64,000 nt of DNA from SMYC01 sp963578475. Lineage in GTDB: Bacteria > Acidobacteriota > Vicinamibacteria > Marinacidobacterales > SMYC01. Positions 54,662 to 63,323 of this stretch are shown in pieces; position 1 is the stretch's first letter, and every line of letters starts with the position of its first letter. The DNA is taken from positions 1-64,000 of the forward strand of contig CAUZCL010000010.1 in the NCBI GenBank assembly GCA_963578475.1, read 5' to 3'. Below the pieces are notes generated by a model. The model saw nothing but the letters and a program-made list of their open reading frames with translations. It was not told the origin of the DNA and ran no database searches. Both the position numbers and the translations under genes were made by a program.

Positions 54662-55702
54662 TTAGCGTTGTTCCAAGTCTTCCGATGAGCTCGTAATCTT
54701 CTCGACCTCGCGAAAGCTCAAATCCGCTCTCGCAAAAAATAGAACGCCCAAAAACGTGACGGGCAGAAAGGCAATCGCATGATTCAGCAGAGCCACGGCC
54801 TTGGCCAGGCTCGCTTCGGTCCCAAAAAGCGTGGTGAGGGCGAGTTCGGACATCACATGATAGCCGCCGACAGCACCTGGTGTCGGGACCGCCACACCCA
54901 CGGTCAGAAACCCTATCACGAGAAACGTATCGCCGTAGCGGAATTCAACCCCGAGGGCGCGCGCCCCGAGCCAAAATGCGAACGCGATATTCATCCACAA
55001 GAGAATGGACATCGCTGCCGCCAAGAACAATCGCCGTCCGTCAACGAGCACCGCGAGCCCGGACGCAAAAGTCTCGGCAAAACCGGACGCCGCCATCTCG
55101 AGCTTCGCCGGAAGGATGCGGAAGATCTTCTTGGTCCATGGCAAGATCTGCTCCGGATAACGTGCGAGCACGAAGAGAATGGCGAGTGCAATCACCGATG
55201 CCGCGAGACCAAGAGCGCCGCCGAGCTCGAGACTCCGCAGCGCAGAACCGCTCGCGACATCAGGCGGTGACGCGAGCAGCCAAAATCCGATCAATAGGAC
55301 GACCGTCACCAAATCCAGGACACGTTCCAGCAAAATCGTCGCGAAGGCGCTCGAGGCAGAAAACCCTTCGCGGCGCGCGAGCAGATATGGCCGCGCGATC
55401 TCGCCGAGCCTCGCCGCGAGGAAGTTGAGCATGAAGCCGATGACCGTCGTTGTGAAACAGTTCCAGAACCTCGCTCTACCAAGGGGTGCGAGCAAAAGTT
55501 GCCAACGGGCCGCGCGCAGCACGTAGGTCGCGAGTATCACGGCGAGAGCCGAGCCCAGAATCCACGGGTTGGCGCCGGCGAGGCTCGATCGAATTGCGGA
55601 GAGGTCCGAGCCGCGGAAGAACAGCCACAGCAGGCCAGCCGCGAGCAGAAGCAAGGAGCCCGTCCTTACCGAGCGCGACTTCAACTTGAAACGGATGGAC
55701 AC
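54662..55702 (-). CDS. Lysylphosphatidylglycerol synthase-type membrane protein (UPF0104)
   Basis: The 346-residue protein has about eight hydrophobic helices and family motifs such as YVLRAARWQLLLAPLG, FMLNFLAARLGEIARPYLLARREG and VPTPGAVGGYHVMSE. Such proteins are flippase-like integral membrane proteins lacking the aminoacyl-transferase domain; lipid transport is likely but unproven. GTG 55702 is the start; an 18-bp tandem repeat covers its upstream side. Confidence 0.85.
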   Translation of the reverse strand: MSIRFKLKSRSVRTGSLLLLAAGLLWLFFRGSDLSAIRSSLAGANPWILGSALAVILATYVLRAARWQLLLAPLGRARFWNCFTTTVIGFMLNFLAARLGEIARPYLLARREGFSASSAFATILLERVLDLVTVVLLIGFWLLASPPDVASGSALRSLELGGALGLAASVIALAILFVLARYPEQILPWTKKIFRILPAKLEMAASGFAETFASGLAVLVDGRRLFLAAAMSILLWMNIAFAFWLGARALGVEFRYGDTFLVIGFLTVGVAVPTPGAVGGYHVMSELALTTLFGTEASLAKAVALLNHAIAFLPVTFLGVLFFARADLSFREVEKITSSSEDLEQR

Positions 55703-55748
55703 TATTGGGTTACAGGAGACTATTGGGTTACAGGAGACTATTGGGTTA
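55701..55748. repeat. 18-bp tandem repeat, 2.7 copies
   Basis: The unit ACTATTGGGTTACAGGAG recurs exactly at 55701-55718 and 55719-55736, with a partial third copy to 55748. On the minus strand each unit reads CTCCTGTAACCCAATAGT and lies immediately before the GTG of the flippase-like gene, so copy number could alter its expression. Confidence 0.85.
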
Positions 55749-55929
55749 GGTCCGTCACTACGGAGGCTAAGATTTACTAGAATAGAGCCCGAAAGTCAAA
55801 CATCGCCAGCACTTAGGGCTATCTGGCGCGAGCAAAGGCAACGGAAAGTTGGCGAGACAATGTCGGAACATTCTCGTCCGAAAGTCCGTTTCGGAAGATG
55901 AGTCGAGGAAAGAGCGGAGACTAAGCGAT

Positions 55930-56644
55930 TTGCTAGCGGATACGGAGCTGGCGCGTCGCTGCGAAAGCGGCGACGACGAAGCGTGGACTTTGCTCGTGGA
56001 ACAGTACAAGAAAAGAGTTTGGCATTTGGCCTTTCAGTTTACGGGACGCGCGGACGAAGCGGAGGAGCTCACGCAGGAGATCTTTCTCCACCTGCTCGGA
56101 GCGCTTAAAAGCTTCGACAGCTCGGGAAGCCTGCCCGCGTGGATCCAGCCAGACCCGCGATGGCCACATCCAGCTCGAGCGCGTTTCCGGAGACATCCGG
56201 GCCGAGACCGCCGACGGACGGATACGTCTCGAGACCGTCAAGGGAACCCTCCGATTGAGAACGACCGATGGATCCGTCATCGGCACTGCCATCGCGGGCG
56301 CCGTCGATGCGTCTTCGGGTGATGGCCGTATCCAGCTCGAAGGAAGCTTCGACGCGCTCCGCGCCGTCACCGCCGACGGAAGCATTCGCATCACGAGCCA
56401 CGGGGCGCACGAGCTTACCAGCAACTGGACTATCCGCACCTCCGATGGGCCGATCGAGCTCACGCTACCCGCATCCATCTCTGCGCAGATCGAAGCCACC
56501 GCCTTCGCCCGCCGCGTCGTCAACGACCTATCAACCTTCGAGGGAAAGGAGCGCCATGACCGCCTAAAAGGAACCCTAGGCAAGGGAGGCCCACTCATTC
56601 TGGTCACGACGATGGATGGAAGGATTACGCTGAAAGAATCGTGA
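55930..56644 (+). pseudogene. ECF sigma factor 5' end fused to DUF4097 3' end
   Basis: The first part (from about TTG 55930) encodes region 2 of an ECF sigma factor: DTELARRCESGDDEAW, VWHLAFQFTGRADEAEELTQEIFLHLLG, up to about 56150. It then stops matching, with region 4 absent. In a different frame from about 56160, DGHIQLERVSGDIRAETADG and further GDI-type repeats up to stop 56644 are the C-terminal end of a DUF4097 beta-helix adhesin-like protein. An internal deletion has removed sigma region 4, probably an anti-sigma gene, and the start of the DUF4097 gene, leaving the rest out of frame. A real deletion and an assembly join are both possible. Confidence 0.75.
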
Positions 56645-56650
56645 TCAGCG

Positions 56651-56726
56651 TTCAGCATTCAGGAACTCTCGAGACTTCGACAGCTGAGCTCGGAAGCTGG
56701 AGTCCTGAAAGATCCTGAATGCTGAA
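56651..56726. repeat. 14-bp perfect inverted repeat
   Basis: TTCAGCATTCAGGA (56651-56664) and its exact reverse complement (56713-56726) enclose 48 bases. It is placed just after the chimera and before the purC promoter; it can form a stem-loop and may help end the upstream transcript. Confidence 0.7.
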
Positions 56727-56737
56727 GGCTTAAAAGC

Positions 56738-56766
56738 TTGACTGCCTCCCCTCTCTTCCCTACAAT
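56738..56766 (+). promoter_or_regulatory. Sigma-70-type promoter of purC
   Basis: TTGACT (56738-56743) and TACAAT (56761-56766) are separated by 17 bases, five of six consensus matches in each hexamer, about 65-110 bases before the possible purC starts. Confidence 0.65.
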
Positions 56767-56829
56767 ACGCCCTTTCTCGGGAACACGTCTAGGGGTAGGC
56801 GCTTCGCAACGTTTATTGATGCGCGGCGC

Positions 56830-57774
56830 ATGAGAGAGCGCATGCTCTCATTTGGAAAAGGGGTCGGTTTCACCGTGTCGGGAAATGTACTCATCGAATC
56901 CTCACTGGACGAGATCACGCTGCGCTCTCGCGGAAAGGTTCGCGATATATACGAGATCGGCGATCAATTACTCCTCGTCACGACAGATCGAGTCTCGGCA
57001 TTCGACGTCGTGCTGCCTAATGGCATTCCGGACAAAGGCAGCGTCCTCAACCAGCTCTCGCTCTTTTGGTTCGAGAAGAGCCGGGGTCTCGTCCCGAACC
57101 ACGTGGTGACGGGCGATCCAAACGCCTACCCCGCCGAGCTGCAGCGTTTTCGCGACCAGCTCGTCGGGCGATCGATGCTGGTGAAAAAACTCGGGCCGGT
57201 TCCGTTCGAGTGCATCGTTCGCGGCTACCTCTACGGCTCAGGGTGGAAGGAGTACAAGAAGACCGGGAGCGTGTGCGGCATCGAACTGCCTCCGGACATG
57301 CAGCAAGCCGACCCCTTTGACGAGCCTCTATTCACACCGTCGACGAAAGCCGAGACGGGACACGATATCAACGTGAGTGAGGACGTCATGGCGGACGCGC
57401 TCGGTAGCGAGCTCACGGAGAAACTCAAGAAAATTTCTCTCGACCTCTACCGGCTCGGCCAAAGTGTGGCGAAGCAAAGGGACATTATCATCGCCGATAC
57501 CAAGTTCGAGTTCGGGCGCGAGCCCGAAAACGGAGATATTTATCTCATCGACGAGGTTCTGACGCCGGACTCGTCGCGTTTCTGGCCTAGCGAGGAATAC
57601 GCTCCTGGTCGCGAGCAGCCGAGCTTCGACAAGCAGTTCGTCCGAGAATATCTGGAAACGCTCGATTGGGACAAGAAACCCCCTGGACCAGAGCTTCCGA
57701 GTGAGGTCGTTGACGGCACGCGGGAGCGCTACCTTCGCGCCTATCGCTCACTCACTGGTCGGAGCGACCTGTAG
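56830..57774 (+). CDS. purC: Phosphoribosylaminoimidazole-succinocarboxamide synthase
   Basis: PurC adds aspartate to CAIR in purine synthesis. Motifs: RGKVRDIYEIGDQLLLVTTDRVS-type ATP region, FECIVRGYLYGSGWKEYKKTG, ADTKFEFG and DEVLTPDSSRFW. The start is uncertain: ATG 56830, ATG 56842 or GTG 56875; homology begins at about 56890. The C-terminus SLTGRSDL is close to the usual end. A Fis-like gene follows after 15 bases. Confidence 0.95.
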   Translation: MRERMLSFGKGVGFTVSGNVLIESSLDEITLRSRGKVRDIYEIGDQLLLVTTDRVSAFDVVLPNGIPDKGSVLNQLSLFWFEKSRGLVPNHVVTGDPNAYPAELQRFRDQLVGRSMLVKKLGPVPFECIVRGYLYGSGWKEYKKTGSVCGIELPPDMQQADPFDEPLFTPSTKAETGHDINVSEDVMADALGSELTEKLKKISLDLYRLGQSVAKQRDIIIADTKFEFGREPENGDIYLIDEVLTPDSSRFWPSEEYAPGREQPSFDKQFVREYLETLDWDKKPPGPELPSEVVDGTRERYLRAYRSLTGRSDL

Positions 57775-57789
57775 ATTCGGGTCAGACCC

Positions 57790-58035
57790 ATGGGCGCGCG
57801 TAAATATGTTGGCCAAGCATCGATGAAACAGCGACTCGAAGATCTGATCGAAGAGATGATCACAGGCGGTATCCGCTTTCCCGAAGCCAAACGCGAGTTC
57901 GAAAAGCGCTTTCTCTCACGCGTGATGGAACAAGAGAATGGCAATCTCTCACGCGCCGCTCGAACGCTCCACATTCACCGCAATACTCTGAGCAAGAAAC
58001 TTCAAGAACTGAAGCTCGGACCCCACCCCAAATAG
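57790..58035 (+). CDS. Fis-type helix-turn-helix protein
   Basis: The 81-residue product ends with a Fis/NtrC-like DNA-binding motif, NGNLSRAARTLHIHRNTLSKKL. The N-terminal EDLIEEMITGGIRFPEAKREFEKRFLSRVM is helical, as in stand-alone Fis-family proteins common outside the enterics. It may bend DNA or be a small regulator. It is downstream of purC and probably co-transcribed. Confidence 0.8.
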   Translation: MGARKYVGQASMKQRLEDLIEEMITGGIRFPEAKREFEKRFLSRVMEQENGNLSRAARTLHIHRNTLSKKLQELKLGPHPK

Positions 58036-58048
58036 CGCTACCGATCCC

Positions 58049-58078
58049 TTGACAAGCTCGTCCAACGTTGGCTATATT
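58049..58078 (+). promoter_or_regulatory. Promoter of groES
   Basis: Consensus TTGACA (58049-58054) and TATATT (58073-58078) with an 18-base spacer, about 50 bases before ATG 58129. No CIRCE heat-shock inverted repeat is visible. Confidence 0.65.
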
Positions 58079-58128
58079 ACTAGGTTCGATAGCATCAATT
58101 GTTTTTCTTTGGAAAGGAGCTTTGTGTC

Positions 58129-58422
58129 ATGAATGTTCGGCCATTGCACGACAGGATTCTCGTGCAACGTCTCGAGGACAAACAGGAAAAGTCCGAGGGT
58201 GGAATCATCATCCCCGACAGCGCGAAAGAAAAGCCGCAGCGCGGCAAGGTCACGGCCGTCGGTAACGGGAAGACTCTCGACGACGGGACGAAGGTCGCGC
58301 TCGAGATCAAGAAGGGCGATAAAGTGCTCTTCGGAAAATATGCAGGAACCGAAGTCAAAATCGAAGGCGACGAATTCTTGATTTTGCGCGAGGACGACGT
58401 TCTCGCGGTCATCGGAAAATAG
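58129..58422 (+). CDS. groES: Co-chaperonin GroES
   Basis: GroES caps the GroEL cage. The 97-residue sequence MNVRPLHDRILVQRLE, GGIIIPDSAKEKPQRGKV, GDKVLFGKYAGTEV and the final DDVLAVI are canonical. GGAG eleven bases upstream of ATG 58129 fixes the start. The usual partner groEL does not follow; after the terminator comes the convergent pnp gene, so groEL must be elsewhere. Confidence 0.96.
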   Translation: MNVRPLHDRILVQRLEDKQEKSEGGIIIPDSAKEKPQRGKVTAVGNGKTLDDGTKVALEIKKGDKVLFGKYAGTEVKIEGDEFLILREDDVLAVIGK

Positions 58423-58426
58423 TGTC

Positions 58427-58474
58427 GGTGCCCGCCGCCGCGTCGAGCGAAGGCGGGCGCCAGACGCTTTTTTT
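58427..58474 (+). terminator. Rho-independent terminator of groES
   Basis: GGTGCCCGCC (58427-58436) pairs with GGCGGGCGCC (58452-58461) with one G-T wobble, followed after six bases by seven T (58468-58474). It lies five bases past the groES stop. Confidence 0.65.
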
Positions 58475-58531
58475 GACGCTCTTCGGCTGGCGCAGCCTAG
58501 CCTCCATAGATTAATATTAATTTTCCTTTCC

Positions 58532-58588
58532 TATCCCCACCTCTCCTTGCTTTTTGAAGCTGTTAAAGGCAATGGGGATGTGGGGATA
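58532..58588. repeat. Palindromic intergenic repeat, copy 3
   Basis: TATCCCCACCTCTCC-TTGCTTTTTGAAGCTGTTAAA (58532-58566) and GGGGATGTGGGGATA (58574-58588) repeat copy 1 with one change in the loop-proximal arm (AAAGGCAAT for AAAAGCAAC). It lies between the convergent ends of groES and pnp. A degenerate extra arm GCGGGGATGTGGCGG follows at 58592-58606. The rest of 58423-58744 holds the terminator and the low-complexity stretch around 58652-58669. Confidence 0.8.
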
Positions 58589-58744
58589 AAAGCGGGGATG
58601 TGGCGGATGACAGGCAAAAGCGTTTCCTCTCATCTACCTTTTCTTGTTTTTTCTTTGCGCCTTTGCGGTACGCTTTTTTCTTATTATTGATCGCGCCAGC
58701 CTTTAACCCGCCGGAATCGGCTCTCTGGAGCGCTGCGACCGTCT

Positions 58745-60934
58745 TTATTCTCGACGGCCGCCACCGCCAGAGGGGCGACCCCGTCTTGAGCGGCCCCCGT
58801 CGTCGCGATCGCGGCGCGGTCGAGGCTCCTGTGGCGGTTCGGGAGGAAGTCCGGCCTCCTCGCGAATAACGGCTTTGCGCGACAGCTTGACCTTTCCCTG
58901 AGGATCGATGTTGATGACTTTCACGAGAATCTGGTCGCCTTCGGAAAACTCGTCCTGGACGTCTTTCACCCGGTAATCGGCGACTTCCGAGATGTGAACG
59001 AGGCCGTCCGTGCCCGGGATGATCTCGACGAAAGCGCCGAAATCAACAAGGCGCTGAACTTTCCCAAGATAGGTTTTTCCAACCTCGGGCACGGCTGTGA
59101 GCTCTTCGATGATTTGAATGGCCTTTTTCGCCGACTCGCTATCGGAAGACGCGATAGACACGGTGCCATTGTCCTCGACATCGATCTTTACGCTGGTGCG
59201 CTCGATGATGCTGCGGATCATCTTCCCTCCAGGACCAATGACGTCGCGAATCTTATCGGTCGCGATCTGAATCGTGAAGATGCGGGGCGCGAAGGTCGAA
59301 ATCTCCGCGCGAGGCGCGGGAAGCGCGCTCGCCATCTTCTCCAGGATGAACAGACGCGCTTGACGCGCCTGCTCGAGGGCTTCCGCCATCAGCTCGCGAG
59401 TGAGCCCCGTGATCTTGATGTCCATCTGAAGCGCGGTGATGCCGTTCGCCGTCCCGGCCACCTTGAAGTCCATGTCTCCATAGTGATCTTCAGCGCCGGC
59501 GATGTCGGTCAGGATGGCGTAGTTGTCACCTTCTTTCACGAGCCCCATGGCGATACCCGTAATGGGCGCTTTGAGCGGGACACCCGCATCCATTAGCGCG
59601 AGACAACCTCCAGCCACCGAGGCCATCGAGGACGACCCATTGGATTCGAGAATATCCGACACAATGCGGATCGTGTATGGAAAATCGGTGGTGGAAGGGA
59701 TGACAGGAACAAGAGCACGCTCAGCGAGGGCACCATGCCCGATCTCGCGCCGCCCAGGCCCTCGCAAGAAACGCGCTTCCCCAACCGAGAATGGCGGGAA
59801 GTTGTAGTGAAGCATGAATCGCTTTTCGAAATCGCCTTCGAGAAAATCCATTCTCTGGGAGTCGTCGGACGTTCCGAGCGTCACGGTCACGAGAGCTTGG
59901 GTCTCACCTCTCGTGAAAACGGATGAGCCATGTGTTCTCGGGAGCGCGCCCACTTCGCACGTGATCTCGCGAACCGCATCAAAAGCGCGTCCGTCGAGAC
60001 GCTGCCGACGCTCGAGTACTTCCTGGCGGAGTGCCTTTTCCTCCAGCCTTTTGAAAATGTCAGAGATCGCCGCGAGCACTTCCGGCTCCCGTTCGGCAAG
60101 CTCTTCCATCAAAACAGCTTTCACTTCGTCCACAGCGCGATCCGCAGCCTGTTTCCCGCTCGTGCGCATCGCGTCTTGAAGCTTCGAAAATACTTTCCCC
60201 TCGATTTCCTTCTCGAGCACCTCGTCACGTTCTATGGGCGCGACCGTTGTTTTGACGGGCGCTATCGCCTCGAAGAGCTCCTCTTGCAGCGCGACGAGTT
60301 TCTGGATGGCCTCGTGCGCAAACCCGAGGGCATCGACCATATCCGCCTCGGATACGTCATTCGCGGTCGCTTCGACCATGACGATAGCGTCTTTGGAGCC
60401 GGCCACTGTCAGATCCAGGTCGCCGTTCTTGACCTGCTCGAAGGTCGGGTTGACGATGAATTGACCGTCGAGGCGCCCGACGCGGACGCCAGCGATGGGC
60501 GTCGTAAATGGGATATCCGAGCAATAGAGCGCCGCCGAGGCACCGGTGAGCGCCAAGACGTCGGAGTCGTTTTCTTTGTCGGTGGAGAGCACCATACCGA
60601 TCACTTGCGTTTCGCTGCGCCAACCATCGGGAAACAAAGGACGCAGCGGTCGATCGATCAGACGGCAGGTCAGAATCTCTTTTTCGTTCGGCCGCCCTTC
60701 GCGTTTGAAGAAACCGCCGGGAATCTTTCCCGCAGCGTAGAAGGCCTCACGATAGTCGACGGTGAGGGGCAGAAAATCGATGCCTTCGCGCGGCTTTTTG
60801 GCGGCACAGGCGGTGACCAGCACCACGGTGTCGCCGAGCCGAACGACAGCAGCGCCATTGGCCTGTTTGGCGAGCTTGCCCATTTCGATGGACAGCGTGC
60901 GACCACCAATCTCAATTTCTTTACGATGAATCAT
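58745..60934 (-). CDS. pnp: Polyribonucleotide nucleotidyltransferase (PNPase)
   Basis: PNPase degrades RNA phosphorolytically and is part of the degradosome. The 729-residue protein has two RNase PH domains (EGIDFLPLTVDYREAFYAAGKIPGGFFKREGRP-type core, and DSQRMDFLEGDFEKRFMLHYNFPPF), a helical linker, a KH domain (DKIRDVIGPGGKMIRSII) and an S1 domain (VDFGAFVEIIPGTDGLVHISE). The tail is Arg/Gly rich. Placement next to rpsO is classical and suggests the usual co-regulation. Confidence 0.97.
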   Translation of the reverse strand: MIHRKEIEIGGRTLSIEMGKLAKQANGAAVVRLGDTVVLVTACAAKKPREGIDFLPLTVDYREAFYAAGKIPGGFFKREGRPNEKEILTCRLIDRPLRPLFPDGWRSETQVIGMVLSTDKENDSDVLALTGASAALYCSDIPFTTPIAGVRVGRLDGQFIVNPTFEQVKNGDLDLTVAGSKDAIVMVEATANDVSEADMVDALGFAHEAIQKLVALQEELFEAIAPVKTTVAPIERDEVLEKEIEGKVFSKLQDAMRTSGKQAADRAVDEVKAVLMEELAEREPEVLAAISDIFKRLEEKALRQEVLERRQRLDGRAFDAVREITCEVGALPRTHGSSVFTRGETQALVTVTLGTSDDSQRMDFLEGDFEKRFMLHYNFPPFSVGEARFLRGPGRREIGHGALAERALVPVIPSTTDFPYTIRIVSDILESNGSSSMASVAGGCLALMDAGVPLKAPITGIAMGLVKEGDNYAILTDIAGAEDHYGDMDFKVAGTANGITALQMDIKITGLTRELMAEALEQARQARLFILEKMASALPAPRAEISTFAPRIFTIQIATDKIRDVIGPGGKMIRSIIERTSVKIDVEDNGTVSIASSDSESAKKAIQIIEELTAVPEVGKTYLGKVQRLVDFGAFVEIIPGTDGLVHISEVADYRVKDVQDEFSEGDQILVKVINIDPQGKVKLSRKAVIREEAGLPPEPPQEPRPRRDRDDGGRSRRGRPSGGGGRRE

Positions 60935-61168
60935 GTTGTTATCCTCTCGTATTCACAGGAGGAGCCCGCAAGATAGCGACGTGCGACAATCTCACCGGCA
61001 TCAAACGCGTGTGGGGGCACACCTTGAAGGCGTTGCCTCCAACCAAGGAACGTCTCGTTCAGTTGATCGGAATCCCGCAACCAGAAAGGTTTCGGATAAA
61101 CGAATTACCAGGCAAACCAGAAAGCACACCACACCACGAGGCAGAAATACCAGATGATGAATCCATTT

Positions 61169-61438
61169 TTATTTGCGGATTCCAAGCCGCTGGATGACGC
61201 CTTGATAGCGGCTAATATCTTTCTTTTTGAGGTAGGCCAACAGACGGCGCCTCTGGCCGACCATCTTGAGGAGGCCGCGACGGGAATGATGGTCCTTGCT
61301 ATGCGTCTTGAAGTGCTCGGTAAGGTAGGTAATGCGCTCGCTCAAAATCGCAATTTGTACCTCCGGCGAGCCCGTGTCCGCACCGTGGAGCTGATAGTCT
61401 CCGATCAGGTCAGTCTTTCTATCCTTGGTGATCGTCAA
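61169..61438 (-). CDS. rpsO: 30S ribosomal protein S15
   Basis: S15 binds 16S rRNA early in assembly. The 89-residue sequence has GSPEVQIAILSERITYLTEHF, KDHHSRRGLLKMVGQRRRLL and LKKKDISRYQGVIQRLGIRK. ATG 61438 is preceded by GGAGG. The 234-base gap to pnp has no gene and could hold the leader through which PNPase is regulated in other bacteria, but no structure was identified. Confidence 0.97.
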   Translation of the reverse strand: MTITKDRKTDLIGDYQLHGADTGSPEVQIAILSERITYLTEHFKTHSKDHHSRRGLLKMVGQRRRLLAYLKKKDISRYQGVIQRLGIRK

Positions 61439-61528
61439 ATAGGGTCCTCCGTGATTCTACTTATTTTCCCTTTCTTTTCTTCTCACCGAATCCTAACACA
61501 GGGGCCGAGAGCTGTAAAGGACACCGGC

Positions 61529-62440
61529 TCATGGGGTTTCCGGCGTGCGGGCCCAGACGAGCACGGGCCGCAACAGCTCGCGCTCGGCGTCTAGCGCGGC
61601 GACCGCGAGGAGCTCTCCTCCTGGGTCGAGGACGCGCACGGGCCCGGCGACGCCGCGCATGTCCCCAGGAAAGGTCACTTCCTCCCACGATGGCGTCCGC
61701 CCGTGCGCAAGTCGCTTCGCAGCAGCGGGCTCGAGCCGCACTTCGGACAGGTCTCTCAGGGCCGCGTTGGGCGCCAACAGGGCCTCCCCGGCAGTGGGAG
61801 CTCCGTCCAGCAAACCCGTCATGTCGAGCGCCTCCGAAACCAGGAACGACCCGACACGTATGCGCCTGAGCTCGGCCAAATGCGCGCCCATACCCAGGCG
61901 GTGGCCAAGGTCCTGTGCTAGCGAGCGAATATAAGTGCCGCTCGAGACCGACGCTTCGATGCGTGCGCGGGGGCCGTCGAGCTCGAGCAGCTCGATGGTG
62001 TGGAACTCCACCTCGACCGGAAGTGGGGTCACCGCGACTCCTCGCCGAGCCAATCGGTGAAGCCGCGTGCCGCCAATTTTCTTCGCGGAATAGACGGGGG
62101 GAACCTGCGTTTGCCGACCCTGGAAGCTCGCAAGACCGCTCTCGAGCTCCGAGAGCTCCGGCGCAACATCGCGCACCCGGCCTATTGGTTGGCCCGTCCG
62201 GTCATAGGTGTCCGTACTGTAGCCGAAATGGATGGTCGCGATGTAGGTCTTGGACGTGGCAAAGAAAAAACGCGCCAACCGGGTCGCCCGACCCACACAG
62301 AGCACCATTAGGCCGCTCGCAAAAGGGTCGAGCGTACCCGTATGGCCTATACGCCTCTCTGCCAGGCGCTTGCGTGCACGTGCCACGACGTCGTGGGAGG
62401 TGAGCCCCGGGGGCTTGTCGATGAGCAGGACGCCTTCCAT
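61529..62440 (-). CDS. truB: tRNA pseudouridine(55) synthase
   Basis: TruB makes pseudouridine 55 in tRNA. The catalytic Asp38 is seen in GHTGTLDPFASGLMVLCVG; ATRLARF, YVRSLAQDLG-like (TYIRSLAQDLGHRLG) and AKRLAHGRTPSW (PUA-type tail) match. The 303-residue length is normal. It is seven bases downstream of rbfA. Confidence 0.95.
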   Translation of the reverse strand: MEGVLLIDKPPGLTSHDVVARARKRLAERRIGHTGTLDPFASGLMVLCVGRATRLARFFFATSKTYIATIHFGYSTDTYDRTGQPIGRVRDVAPELSELESGLASFQGRQTQVPPVYSAKKIGGTRLHRLARRGVAVTPLPVEVEFHTIELLELDGPRARIEASVSSGTYIRSLAQDLGHRLGMGAHLAELRRIRVGSFLVSEALDMTGLLDGAPTAGEALLAPNAALRDLSEVRLEPAAAKRLAHGRTPSWEEVTFPGDMRGVAGPVRVLDPGGELLAVAALDAERELLRPVLVWARTPETP

Positions 62441-62447
62441 GGGTCCA

Positions 62448-62843
62448 TCAGGTGCCGCTATCGGCGGGATCTTCGTCTTCGGGTGACTGCTCTTTCGTTT
62501 TCTCGATCAGCTCGTCTAGGCGGATCCCGTACTCCACGGATGGGTCGAAGATGAACCGAATCTCCGGTGACATCCGCAGCCCGATCCGCTCGGTGAGGCG
62601 CCGCTGTACATATCCGGTGGCGCCTTCAAGAGCCTTTAGGGTCTGTTGCTGTTCACTCCCCTCCGCGAGGACACTCACAAAGATCTTAGCGTAGCGAAGG
62701 TCGCGCGTGAGGTCGACCCGGGTGCAGGTGACGAGCGCGAGGCGCGGATCTTTCATATCGTTTTGAAGGATTTGCGCCACGTCCATCCGAATCTGCTCGG
62801 CGACACGCTCCGGGCGGATCCTCTCGCCGCGACGTTTCTCCAT
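62448..62843 (-). CDS. rbfA: 30S ribosome-binding factor A
   Basis: RbfA supports late 16S maturation and cold adaptation. The protein of 131 residues shows RPERVAEQIRMDVAQILQNDMKDPR-type N-terminus, VDLTRDLRYAKIFVSVL, and RRLTERIGLRMSPEIRFIFDPSVEYG. It is placed between a DUF503 gene and truB, as is common. Confidence 0.94.
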   Translation of the reverse strand: MEKRRGERIRPERVAEQIRMDVAQILQNDMKDPRLALVTCTRVDLTRDLRYAKIFVSVLAEGSEQQQTLKALEGATGYVQRRLTERIGLRMSPEIRFIFDPSVEYGIRLDELIEKTKEQSPEDEDPADSGT

Positions 62844-62845
62844 GA

Positions 62846-63163
62846 CTATCCGATGAGCTCCATCTCTGTCCCCACTAACTCTGAGCTGTAGTTATTTTCG
62901 AGCTCACGCTGGATTTTCTCGAGCTGTGATTCGAGCACGCGGCGCATGCCCGAGACCAACACCACCGAGAGCTCGGCACGCTGCCATAGCTCCAGATAGC
63001 CGGTCTCTGCCACAGCGACGTGATGTCGACTCACCAGACGCTCCTTGATCGATTTCACGACCATGCGCTTCGCCTTCAGAGATTGAGCCTCCGCAAAATG
63101 AAGCTCGATCGTCAATAGCCCGATGATGGCAGACCCAGCTTCCCCGGCAGCGTTTTTACTCAA
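62846..63163 (-). CDS. DUF503 protein (YlxP-like)
   Basis: A small conserved protein found between infB and rbfA in many bacteria. GLLTIELHFAEAQSLKAKRMVVKSIKERL and the VAETGYLELWQRAELSVVLVS core match DUF503. Function is thought to relate to ribosome maturation. The gene lies two bases upstream of rbfA. The infB gap of 160 bases holds an inverted repeat. Confidence 0.88.
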   Translation of the reverse strand: MSKNAAGEAGSAIIGLLTIELHFAEAQSLKAKRMVVKSIKERLVSRHHVAVAETGYLELWQRAELSVVLVSGMRRVLESQLEKIQRELENNYSSELVGTEMELIG

Positions 63164-63186
63164 CGTCCTTCACCGGCGAAAAGAAT

Positions 63187-63275
63187 GCCACAAGGCACAG
63201 AGACACAGAGAAAAGCGACCGGACAAATCTCGGTGGACTCCACTCTGCACCCCGAATCTCTGTACCTCTGTGGCC
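63187..63275. repeat. CACAGAGACACAGAGA-type inverted repeat
   Basis: GCCACAAGGCACAGAGACACAGAGA (63187-63211) is followed by the inverted arm TCTCTGTACCTCTGTGGCC (63257-63275), which matches with a few mismatches. It lies between infB and DUF503, and short relatives GCCACAGAGGCAGA (49860-49873) and CTTTGCGCCTTTGCGGT (58653-58669) occur elsewhere in the window. Confidence 0.65.
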
Positions 63276-63323
63276 AGTCTTTCAGACCTTGAGGATCCCT
63301 GAGACGTACTTCTATAAAGCACT

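Noticed and set aside
58036..58128. CIRCE heat-shock element before groES
   Set aside because: No TTAGCACTC-N9-GAGTGCTAA or near match is present; only a sigma-70-type promoter is seen.
60935..61168. Small RNA or riboswitch in the pnp-rpsO gap
   Set aside because: No conserved structure or motif could be recognised by eye; position alone is not enough.
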